NCBI RefSeq assembly: GCF_040256645.1 | Contig: NZ_CP158281.1 | Span: 2,542,001-2,606,000 of the forward strand | DNA: 64,000 bases | Direction of reading: 5' to 3' | Source of the DNA: Brevibacterium sp. CBA3109 | GTDB lineage: Bacteria; Actinomycetota; Actinomycetes; Actinomycetales; Brevibacteriaceae | Shown: piece by piece, positions 52,191 through 61,200 of the stretch | Layout of the letters: every line of letters starts with the position of its first letter | Numbering within the stretch: position 1 is the stretch's first letter | The notes under the pieces: model-generated | Seen by the model: only the letters and a program-made list of their open reading frames with translations | Told to the model about the DNA's origin: nothing | Database searches by the model: none | Program-made: the position numbers and the translations under genes

Positions 52191-53748
52191 GGAGTCGTTC
52201 TGCCGGTGTGTCCCAGTTCAAAGTTTTTCGTGGTCGAGCATTGAGTTCTGCAGCCACATCCTCGAGCTCCTCGGGAGCGTGCCGGGACAAGTCGGTGCCT
52301 TTGGGAAAGTACTGGCGCAAGAGTCCGTTGGTGTTCTCGTTGCTCCCACGTTGCCAGGGGCTGCCCGGGTCGCAGAAGTAGACGTCCATGTTGGTTGCTG
52401 TACGAAACGCGACGTGTCCCGACATCTCCGCGCCCTGGTCCCACGTTAATGATCGCCGCAGAGCCTGTGGGAGCTCACTGACGGTCTTGACGAGACCGTC
52501 TCGGACCGTCTCGGCAGTATGATCGGCGTCGAGATGGACAAGGGTGACGAACCGACTGGATCGCTCGACGAGTGTGGCGATCGCGGACCTGGACTTCGTT
52601 CCGATGATGAGATCGCCTTCCCAATGTCCTGGTATGGCACGGTCATCGGCCTCAGGTGGTCGGTCAGCGATCGAGACCATCTCATCGACAAACCGTTTCG
52701 TCCTGCGTGCTGGATCTCGTCGGGGTTTGCGTACTACCCGTCCGCGACGCATCAGTGCTGCGATCTCACGCTTGAGTCCACCACGGCCCTGAACGTAGAT
52801 CGACTGGTAGATCGTTTCCGTACACACCCGCATTTGTCTGTCATCGGGGAAGTCCTTGACCAGCCGGTGGCTGATCTGTTCCGGTGACCATTTCTGCTGC
52901 AGCTTGGTCTGGACGTAGGCACGTAGCCCACTTTCACCTTCGAGTTTACGCACTCGTGGCCGCGGGCGACGAGACGCCGCCATTCGGTGCGCGGTATATG
53001 GAAGATACCCCAACGTGTTGGTGGCATTGCGCGCCAGTTCCCGGCTGATCGTCGAGGGGCTTCGCCTTAACCTCTCTCCGATGGTGCGCATCGATTCTCC
53101 ACTCTTGGCAAGATCGTGGATTTTCTCTCGTTCAATCAGGCTCAGAAAACGAGAATCGATCGATATTTCGAGGCGCTCGACATCGACGGGAGCACCTCGT
53201 GTATAGGCATTGCGCGGATTCTTCACAGTTTTCAGTATCGCCGATTGCCGGTAGCGAATGATCCGACCATCAGGATAGATGCGCCCACCAGTGAACTGCT
53301 TAATGTCTTTGTCCCAGTCCTGGGCTGAGCGCTGATCGACACCGATCTGCTTGGCGGCCTTGCCGCGAGGGACGCCAGCGGCTCTAAGAGCTTTGAACTG
53401 TGCGCGCTTGGCTCGTGTATCAGTGCCGGTGAAAATACCGGCCTGATGGGCCCATTTGTAACAAGTGACCCTCACGAACCCGAGTTCTTTCGCGACTTGC
53501 GCGACATTGCCCGATGCCTTCAACCGTTTGAAGAACTCTGCTTTGTCTTCAGCCGTGTAGGAACGGCTCTTACCTCGCGGCGTCGACACTCCCGCTTCGC
53601 GACGCCATCGGTAACACGAATCCACGCTGACACCGAGCTCGGCGGCGACTGCACGGATCGTACCTCCACGATCGAGGAGGCGGAAGAATTCCTCGCGTTC
53701 CTTCGCTTTGTACTGGATGTTGTCTTTGCCTCGTGGTCGAGCCACCAC
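52168..53748 (-). CDS. IS30-family transposase
   Basis: 526 residues, longer than classical IS30 (about 380) because of two helix-turn-helix repeats at the N-terminus (residues about 20-55 and 65-105, both ending in C-Y-x-W). The catalytic DDE core is complete: G-H-W-E-G-D-L-I, T-W-D-Q-G-A-E-M and N-E-N-T-N-G-L-L-R-Q-Y-F-P-K-G-T-D. Appears intact. Its insertion lies between the two IS3 fragments; both sides share the IS3 sequence GGTGTTGCAACGA at the junction. Confidence 0.9.
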   Translation of the reverse strand: MVARPRGKDNIQYKAKEREEFFRLLDRGGTIRAVAAELGVSVDSCYRWRREAGVSTPRGKSRSYTAEDKAEFFKRLKASGNVAQVAKELGFVRVTCYKWAHQAGIFTGTDTRAKRAQFKALRAAGVPRGKAAKQIGVDQRSAQDWDKDIKQFTGGRIYPDGRIIRYRQSAILKTVKNPRNAYTRGAPVDVERLEISIDSRFLSLIEREKIHDLAKSGESMRTIGERLRRSPSTISRELARNATNTLGYLPYTAHRMAASRRPRPRVRKLEGESGLRAYVQTKLQQKWSPEQISHRLVKDFPDDRQMRVCTETIYQSIYVQGRGGLKREIAALMRRGRVVRKPRRDPARRTKRFVDEMVSIADRPPEADDRAIPGHWEGDLIIGTKSRSAIATLVERSSRFVTLVHLDADHTAETVRDGLVKTVSELPQALRRSLTWDQGAEMSGHVAFRTATNMDVYFCDPGSPWQRGSNENTNGLLRQYFPKGTDLSRHAPEELEDVAAELNARPRKTLNWDTPAERLHALLEPQ

Positions 53749-54257
53749 ACACTCCCATGATCAGGGGTGTTGCAACGATGACTAGAATCCAAGCCGATGA
53801 GGGCAAGCTGTACATGTGCGCGATCAAGGATATCTACTCCTCGCGGATCGTCGGCTACTCCATCGGGGCCCGAATGAAGGCGCGCTTGGCCGTTGATGCC
53901 CTCGAGATGGCTGTGGCCCGTCGCGGTGGTGACGTGGCCGGATGCGTGGTCCATAGCGATCGCGGCAGCCAATTCCGGTCGAAGAAATTCACCCGCGCAT
54001 TGGCCTGCCACGGCATCGTCGGGTCAATGGGCCGCGTCGGCGCGGCTGGCGATAATGCGGCTATGGAGAGCTTCTTCGCTCTGTTGCAGAGGAATGTCCT
54101 CGACCGTCGCCGGTGGGCGAGCCGAGAGCAGTTGAGGCTCGCGATCGTGACGTGGATTGAGCGGACGTATCACCGACGTCGGCGGCAAGCTCGGTTGGGT
54201 CGTTTGACACCTGTTGAGTACGAAACAATTATTGAGTCACCTGCAGTCGCAGCGTGA
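53733..54257 (+). pseudogene. IS3-family transposase orfB, 3' fragment (right copy)
   Basis: 174 residues about 90% like the left fragment but on the opposite strand, from I-Q-A-D-E-G-K-L-Y through H-S-D-R-G-S-Q-F to I-E-S-P-A-V-A-A. The front is replaced by IS30-junction sequence (M-V-E-P-P-H-T-P). Both copies break at the same place in the gene, just before G-V-A-T. Inactive on its own. Confidence 0.85.
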
Positions 54258-54313
54258 CACCCCGATTGTCACCTCTCTCTGCACCAGTCCCCTGCGCCGA
54301 CGTGTCTGGGTAG

Positions 54314-55015
54314 GATTTCTCCTGGCTGGAGGGGCGGGCCGCTGAGGAGCGCCCGCCCTGGGGCTATGCACGGCAGCTTGCCGACCGGCTCAGCAGGGCC
54401 ACGGCGTCGCTGGATATCCAGACCGGCGGCGGTGAAGTCCTCGCCGAAGCCAAGACGTTTCCCACCACTGCGGTCGCGACCGAATCCTGGTTGCCAAACG
54501 TCGCGAAAGCCACCCGCCTGCTACATCCCCGCGGTGTGGTCGTGGTGGCCGATCCGGACGAACCCCCGCTACCGTTCGCAGACGAGGCGTTCGACCTGGT
54601 CACCAGCAGGCACCCGGCCACGATCTGGTGGGAGGAGATCGCCCAGATCCTCCGCCCCGGTGGCACCTACTTCGCCCAGCACGTCGGGCCGGCGAGCGTG
54701 TTCGAGCTGTTCGAGTTCTTCCTCGGCCCGCAACCGGCTGCGCGGCGAGGACGCCACCCCGACGACGAGACCGCCGCAGCCCAGGCCGCGGGCCTGGAGA
54801 TCGTCGACGTGAAGACGTCGAGGCTGCGCATCGAGATCCATGATGTCGCGTCCATGGTGTATCTGCTGCGCAAGGTGATCTGGTGGGTGCCCGGCTTCAC
54901 CGTGGAGAAGTACCACGATCGTCTCTGCGACCTCCACGACCTGATCCAGCAGGACGGCCCGTTCATCGCCCACTCCACCCGCCACCTCATCGAAGCCAGA
55001 CGGCCAGCGGCGTAG
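54314..55015 (+). pseudogene. SAM-dependent methyltransferase, 5'-truncated
   Basis: The frame from 54314 reads D-F-S-W-L-E-G-R-A-A-E-E-R-P-P-W-G-Y-A-R, then the Rossmann part with L-D-I-Q-T-G-G-G-E (motif I), P-F-A-D-E-A-F-D-L-V, I-L-R-P-G-G-T-Y and a C-terminal W-W-V-P-G-F-T-V segment. These are the features of class I methyltransferases, but a stop codon and the IS3 end lie just upstream, so the first few residues and the promoter are lost. An internal TTG at 54491 could only give a non-functional fragment. Probably inactive. Confidence 0.7.
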
Positions 55016-55172
55016 GACACAGGCGCGGGTTCGCCAGGACCGGGCAGTTCCAGGGCACCCTCAACCGCGGTGAGCAGTATCGCCCCGCGACTTCAGGAGT
55101 CGCGACGATCTGCCAGGATTCCTAACAACAGTGGACCCCAGCGGACAAGGCGGGCGGACGCACCTGAGAGGC

Positions 55173-55706
55173 ATGAACTTCAGTCAAGAAGATGTGCCCC
55201 TAGAGATAATCAACCCTAGCTCCGCCCCCTCAGATGAGGCCATCCCAAGCCCGACCTACGATGCAGACCGGGAACGCCTGACCGGATACATGAAACGGCT
55301 CAGTACGGGACTGGAGCAGATCGAATGCGACTACTCCCGGTTCATCGACCTCGAAGACGAAGACCCCGAGACGTTCGGAGCCGGGCATTTCGTCCTCTAC
55401 CCAGATGGCGAGAGTCATGCCCGCTTCGCCATCGAGGAGCACTACACCGGCACGGACTGGTCCGATCCCGACCGGCTGCCGACCTCCTGGTCCTGGAAGG
55501 CCGAAGAAAGAACCCGCCAGCCGGCCGGTGATTATCAGTGGAGCACGCATGCCAGCGGCAGGGTCCAAGCCGCCGACGTCGACCAGCTTATCGACCACGC
55601 CCGCGCTTGGGCGCAGTCGGTGCGGGCCCAGACCCTCCGGACGGAATCCTTCGATGCCACTGGCCGCGCCGGACCCGGCCCCGCCCCGCCCAGCCACCGC
55701 CTCTAA
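55173..55706 (+). CDS. Hypothetical protein of the conjugative element
   Basis: 177 residues from ATG 55173 (a GTG at 55131 would add 14 residues). The acidic N-terminus (F-S-Q-E-D-V-P-L-E) and central G-H-F-V-L-Y-P-D-G-E-S-H-A-R-F-A-I-E and S-W-S-W-K-A-E-E-R segments suggest a compact beta-rich soluble protein; the tail is Pro/Gly-rich. Same strand as the following transfer genes. Function unknown. Confidence 0.55.
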   Translation: MNFSQEDVPLEIINPSSAPSDEAIPSPTYDADRERLTGYMKRLSTGLEQIECDYSRFIDLEDEDPETFGAGHFVLYPDGESHARFAIEEHYTGTDWSDPDRLPTSWSWKAEERTRQPAGDYQWSTHASGRVQAADVDQLIDHARAWAQSVRAQTLRTESFDATGRAGPGPAPPSHRL

Positions 55707-55813
55707 CCGCGCAGGCCCGTCAGGACTCTTCCTGGCGGGCCTGATTGCTGCCCGCCACGGTTCCGAATGCGGCTTCGGTGGGGCCCTGGTCGCGCCGGCG
55801 TGCACCTGCCTGC

Positions 55814-56392
55814 ATGAGCAAGAATCCCAGCCCCAGCCTGCCCCCGGTGTCCATGCCCACCGTCATGCTGAACGTCAACGATGACGGGACGATCACCGTC
55901 ACGGTCGACGAGACGCCCCTGCCGCCCCCACCCGATCCCGGAGTGTGGCGACGCGGTGCGTTCCCGCAGATCATCGACCTCGCCTCGAACGACCGCGCGT
56001 TCCCGGTGCGGGTCGAAGTCCATGAGAACGACGGGACCGCCTTCACCGACATCGTCCCGGCCATCATCCGCCGCACCCCCGCCCCGGACCCCCTCGACCC
56101 CGACGCCGAGGCCGACCCCGCCGTGGAGACCACCCGCGAGGACGACGGGCAGGAGGTCGCGGCACCGGCCCATGTCGGGCAGGCCGAGACGGTGGAGGTC
56201 ACGGCGACGCGGATGGGATTCGCACCCGGTGAGGCCCTCGCCGTGGCCGTGGTCACCGGCCAGGTCGAGGCCACCGAGACCGGGGACGCTCGGGTCCAGC
56301 TCGACCGCGACCTCATCGAGGGCCTGGGCATCAGCGAGGTCATCTTGCTCGGGCGCACCTCGAAGGCGCTGGTCGTGCGGGAGATCTCGTGA
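55814..56392 (+). CDS. Hypothetical protein preceding the coupling protein
   Basis: 192 residues from ATG 55814; ATG 55853 (M-P-T-V-M-L-N-V-N-D-D-G-T) is an alternative. Strand-rich halves (V-M-L-N-V-N-D-D-G-T-I-T-V-T-V and A-R-V-Q-L-D-R-D-L-I-E-G-L-G) are joined by an acidic Pro-rich linker (about 95-125). Its stop overlaps the start of the coupling-protein gene by four bases, so it is likely a transfer accessory protein, for example a T4CP partner. No family recognised. Confidence 0.6.
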   Translation: MSKNPSPSLPPVSMPTVMLNVNDDGTITVTVDETPLPPPPDPGVWRRGAFPQIIDLASNDRAFPVRVEVHENDGTAFTDIVPAIIRRTPAPDPLDPDAEADPAVETTREDDGQEVAAPAHVGQAETVEVTATRMGFAPGEALAVAVVTGQVEATETGDARVQLDRDLIEGLGISEVILLGRTSKALVVREIS

Positions 56393-58173
56393 GCTCCCCG
56401 GCCGGACGCCAGACCGGCTCCATGGGCGATGAGCTGACGACCTTCGCGATCATCGGGCTCATCGGCCTGTTCGCCGTGGCCCTGGTCCTGCGCCTGGCCG
56501 GCTCCCTGACCGCACTGCTGACCGGCAGCCCTGCACCGGAAGCAGGACCGGCCGCCGGGGCGCTGGTCCTCATCCACCCCACCAATCCCGGTGTCGCCTT
56601 GCAGGCCGAGGACCTCAACGCGATCGTGTACTGGCTGGTCGCGGCCCTACTGCTCTCCACGGTCGCGGCGGCGATCACCTGGGTGTGGTCGCTGATCCGC
56701 CGTCGCACCCAGCAGGTCGAGAAGGAGCCGAGGCGTCTGGCCGGGGTCGCCACCCGCCAGGATCTGGCCCAGGCGACCTCGCCGAAGGCTCTGCTGGGCC
56801 GGGCTGGGAACCTGCGCCCGTCCTTGGAGAACCCGGCCCCGAAGGATGTGGGCTACCTGCTGGGCACCTCGCACGGCAAGCAGGTCTGGGCCTCGGTCGA
56901 AGACTCCCTCCTGCTCATCGGCCCGCCCCGGTCCGGCAAGGGCCTGCACGTGGTCATCAACACGATCCTCGATGCCCCGGGCGCGGTGGTGACCACCAGC
57001 ACCCGCCCGGACAACCTCACCGCGACCCTGCGGGCGCGCAAGCGCATCGGCCCGGTCGCGGTCTTCGACCCCCAGCACCTCGCCGAGAGCCTACCGGCCG
57101 GGTTGCGGTGGTCGCCGATTCGCGGCTGCGCGGACCCGCTGACGGCGATGATCCGCGCCAACGGGCTGGCCGCAGCGACCGGGCTGAGCTCGGGCGGTGT
57201 GGAAGGCGGAGGATTCTGGGAGGGCAAGACCCGCTCGGCCCTGCAGGCCCTGCTGCACGCCGCCGCCATCGACGCCCGGCCACCGGAGGAACTGTTCCGC
57301 TGGACCCTGGATCCCAGTGCCGCCAGCGACGCGGTGGCGATCCTGACCAACTCGCCGCAGGCTGCCGGAGGGTGGGCGGATTCCTTGCAGTCGATGATCG
57401 ATGCCGACCCGCGCACCCGCGACTCCATCTGGCAGGGCGTGAGCCTGTCGCTGAGTGCCCTGGCCGATCCGCGGGTCCTCGATGCCGTCTCACCCCGGGA
57501 CGGGGAGGACTTCGACCCGGAGGCGTTCCTCCGCGAGTCCGGCACCCTCTACCTGCTGGCCACCGGCGCCGGAGCCGGGGCCAGTGCCGCACTGGTGGCA
57601 GCACTGGTCGAAGACCTCATCGAGACCGCCCGGCGGATGGCAGCACGGGCTCCCGGAGCCCGGCTGGACCCGCCGATGCTGCTGGCCCTGGACGAGATCG
57701 CGAACTTGGCGCCGTTGCCCTCGCTGCCCACGCTCATGGCTGAGGGCGGAGGTACCGGGATCACCACGATGCCGGTCCTGCAGTCCCTGGCCCAGGCTCG
57801 GGATAAGTGGAACGAGCATCAGGCCAACGCCATCTGGGACGCCGCGATCGTCAAACTCCTGTTGGGCGGGGCGTCGAACAGCAAGGACCTCCAAGACCTG
57901 TCCAACCTGATCGGCGAGCGGGATGAGTTCACCGACAGTGTCACCCTCGGCGATCACGGATCTCGATCCTCCCAGCGCTCCATCCGCCGGGTCGCGGTGT
58001 TGCCGCCCGAGCGGATCCGCCTGCTGCCCTTCGGGACCGCGGTGACGCTGCTGCGCTCGGCCCCGCCGATCATCACGGACCTGCGCCGCTGGCCCGACCG
58101 CACCGACGGGGCGCAGCTGAAGACGGATCGGGCCGAGATCGAGGCCCTGCTCGAGACCACCCCTGACACCTGA
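56389..58173 (+). CDS. Type IV coupling protein (TraG/VirD4-like)
   Basis: 594 residues. Two N-terminal membrane helices (about 17-42 and 75-100) are followed by a cytoplasmic ATPase: Walker A G-P-P-R-S-G-K-G near 185, Walker B M-L-L-A-L-D-E-I-A-N near 430 and a conserved Q-S-L-A-Q-A-R segment. This is the VirD4/TraG motor that brings the relaxase-DNA complex to the transfer channel. It overlaps the upstream gene by four bases and precedes the methylase-helicase gene by 74 bases. Confidence 0.88.
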   Translation: MSSPAGRQTGSMGDELTTFAIIGLIGLFAVALVLRLAGSLTALLTGSPAPEAGPAAGALVLIHPTNPGVALQAEDLNAIVYWLVAALLLSTVAAAITWVWSLIRRRTQQVEKEPRRLAGVATRQDLAQATSPKALLGRAGNLRPSLENPAPKDVGYLLGTSHGKQVWASVEDSLLLIGPPRSGKGLHVVINTILDAPGAVVTTSTRPDNLTATLRARKRIGPVAVFDPQHLAESLPAGLRWSPIRGCADPLTAMIRANGLAAATGLSSGGVEGGGFWEGKTRSALQALLHAAAIDARPPEELFRWTLDPSAASDAVAILTNSPQAAGGWADSLQSMIDADPRTRDSIWQGVSLSLSALADPRVLDAVSPRDGEDFDPEAFLRESGTLYLLATGAGAGASAALVAALVEDLIETARRMAARAPGARLDPPMLLALDEIANLAPLPSLPTLMAEGGGTGITTMPVLQSLAQARDKWNEHQANAIWDAAIVKLLLGGASNSKDLQDLSNLIGERDEFTDSVTLGDHGSRSSQRSIRRVAVLPPERIRLLPFGTAVTLLRSAPPIITDLRRWPDRTDGAQLKTDRAEIEALLETTPDT

Positions 58174-58247
58174 GATGCACCCACCCCCGATGCGTTTGTG
58201 CCTGAACGGGCGCGAGATACCGGCGGGTGTGCTGGAAGGAGACCGCG

Positions 58248-61200
58248 ATGGCACGGCGTAGCCGCCAGCCCGCCCCGGGACAGCTGGAGTTCGACCTGTG
58301 GGGCACCTCGGAGACCGAGGCGGCAAAACAGATCGAGAACGACCGCACCAGCCCGGAGACCAACACACCGGCTGAGACCGACGAACAGGAAGCCGAGGCC
58401 ACCGATGAACCACTACGGAACGAAAGCCCTGGAGCACTGGCGTCGCCACGCCCCGCACCGGCTGGAGGAGATCCAGGATCAGGAGACGTTCTTCACCGAG
58501 CTGGGCGAGCAGATCGCGACCCAGATCGTGGAACTGACGATCCAGATCGAGACCGGTCGCTTCGCCCCTCTGGCGATGGCGGGCTCTTCGCGAGAGAATG
58601 GGAGGTACCTACAGGAGGTCTCGCGCCGAATAACGGCACGACGGATCGCGGAGGAGGTCGTGATGGACGAGCTGGTCTGGATGCAGGATCCGAGCCTGTC
58701 GATCGACGAAGCCCGCGAGGAGTGGGAGCAGACCCGGCCAGCAGATTCGAATCTGGTCAGCTGGGCCGAGAGGATTCAGGACTCCCCGGACCTGGCCCCG
58801 CCGACAGCCGAGCTGGAGGAGAAAGCCAAGGACTGGGCCCTGCCGGTGTGGTTCCTCGAGGGCCTGATCGCAGCGGAGATCCCGGGCCAGTACGCCCAGG
58901 AGCACGAGAAGGTACTGACGGAGGCCGCGAGCGTGCGGTTCCTGCGCGAAGTCCACTAACTCCCACCGCGCCGCGGTTCGACCCGCGCACCCATCCTGGC
59001 GTGCCCTCCGGTGCCCGGGCACGTTACAGCGCCAACCTCGATGCCCTGGGACTGGCCCGCGTCCTGGACGAGGAGCAGCGCCCGGCCACCGAACAGGAAC
59101 AGGCCGTGCTGGCCGGCTGGTCCAGCTGGGGTGCCCTCCCGGAAGTTTTCGATCCGCGCAACGACCAGTGGGCCGAGCAGCGCGAGGAACTGCGCGCTCT
59201 GCTCTCGGAGCAGGAGTGGGACGATGCGGCCCGCACGACCCTCAACGCCCACTACACGTCTCCGTTGGTCGCCCCCGAGCTCTGGCGGGCCATGACCTCG
59301 CTGGGCTTCACCGGCGGAGAGGTCCTCGAACCCGGCTCCGGCTCCGGCACATTCATCGGCCTGGCCCCACCGGATGCACGCATGACCGGCGTGGAACTGG
59401 ACCCGGTCACCGCCAGCATCAGCCGCCACCTCTACCCGCACGCGGACATTCGAGCGGAGTCTTTCGCCGAGACCCGCCCCGCCCACGGGCAGTTCGATGC
59501 GGTGATCGGCAACGTCCCCTTCGGCAAGATCGTCCTCCACGATCCGGTCGATAACCCCACCCGGCAGTCGATCCACAACCACTTCATCCTCAAGTCCCTA
59601 CGCGCGACCCGCCCCGGCGGGCTCGTCACGGTGTTGTCCTCGCGCTACACCCTCGATGCCCAGAACCCAGGCGCGCGGCGGGAGATGGCCTTGCTGGCCG
59701 ACCTCGTCGGCGCTGTGCGCCTGCCCACCGGCACCCATCAGCGCACCGCCGGGACGGAGGCGATCACCGACGTGTTGATCTTCCGCCGCCGTGACGAAGA
59801 CCAGCCGCCGGCCGATGACCTCTGGGAGACCGTCACTCCCGTGACTCTCGACGGGCAAGAGATCAAGATTAACGGCTACTTCGACACCCACCCCGAGCAC
59901 GTGCTGGGCACGATGAGCATCAGCCAGGGCATGTATGGCGCCGAGAGCCTTCGGGCCGACGGCGACCTCGACCATGTCGCCGAGGATCTGCGCACGACCT
60001 TGGAGCAGATCACCTTCACCGCCCGCCGTAAAGGCCAGACGATGACCGCGCGCACCACCCCGGTCGGGCAGGCACCGGCGGTGGCCGCCACCGGCAGCGC
60101 ACCGCGGACGTGGGACGGAACCATTCTGGCCACCGACGACGGAGGATTCGCCACGATCAACGGTGGTTCCCTGGAGCCGTTGAAGGTGCCGAAGAACGCG
60201 ACCCGGGAGATGACCGCCCTGCTGGGACTGCGGGACTCGGCCACGCATCTGCTCAAGCTCGAAGCCGCCACCGCCGATGACACCGAGGAGATCACCACGG
60301 CCCGGGAGAGCCTGCGACGGGACTACCAGAAATACCTCGGCACCTTTGGGCCCTTGAACCGCTTCTCCTGGCGGCGGACCGGACGCACCAACGACGCCGG
60401 TGAGGAGACCCACGCCCGCATCATGCCCACCCCGCTGCGGCTGCTGCGCTCAGATCCCTTCGGCGCACTGGTGACCGCGCTGGAGGAATTCGACGACTCC
60501 ACCCAGACCGCGAGCCCCGCGACGATCCTCTCCCGCCGGGTCGTCGCCCCACGCGCGGAGGTCCAAGGTGCCGACACCCCGGCCGACGCGGTCGCTCTGA
60601 GTCTGGATCGCACCGGTGGCATCGACCTGCCGCTGATCGCGGACATGCTCGGCATGGACGAGACCGAGACCCGGCAGGCGCTGACCGGGCTGGTCTACAC
60701 CGACCCAGTCACCGACGCCCTCGTCCATGCCCCGGAATACCTCAGCGGCGATGTGCGCACGAAACTCGCCCAGGCCAAGGACCGCGCCGCCGAGGACCCG
60801 GACTTCCAGACTAACGTCGAGGCGCTGACCGACGTGCAGCCCGAGGACCTCGGCGTCGAGGACATCACGGCCCGGTTCGGGGCCGTGTGGATCAGTCCCG
60901 CCATTCACCAGCAGTTCCTCGCAGAGATCCTGCGCACCGAGCAGGTCCGGGTCGAGAATCCGCTGCCGGGCATGTGGGACGTCCGCGGGGGCCGGTCCGG
61001 GCTGCAGGCGACCAGCGAATGGGGCACCGAACGCCGTCCGGCCCCAGCCATCGCCCAAGCGCTGATGGAACAGAAGGCCATCATCGTCAAAGACGAGATC
61101 GAAGGCCCTGACGGCAAACCCCAGATGGTCCTCAACGCCACCGAGACCACCGCGGCTCAGGAGAAGGCCGAGACGATGCAGGCCCGGTTCGCCGAATGGG

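Larger units (their letters stand above)
51635..54291. mobile_element. Nested insertion: IS30-type element between two inverted IS3 fragments
   Basis: The outer ends are inverted copies of an IS3-family right end (GGGACTGRTGCA at 51635 and its complement ending at 54291, about 65 bases alike). Inside each is a 3' fragment of the same IS3 transposase, and between them an intact IS30-type transposase. No matching target duplication is seen outside the ends, so the structure arose by several events. Its right end interrupts a methyltransferase gene. Confidence 0.75.
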
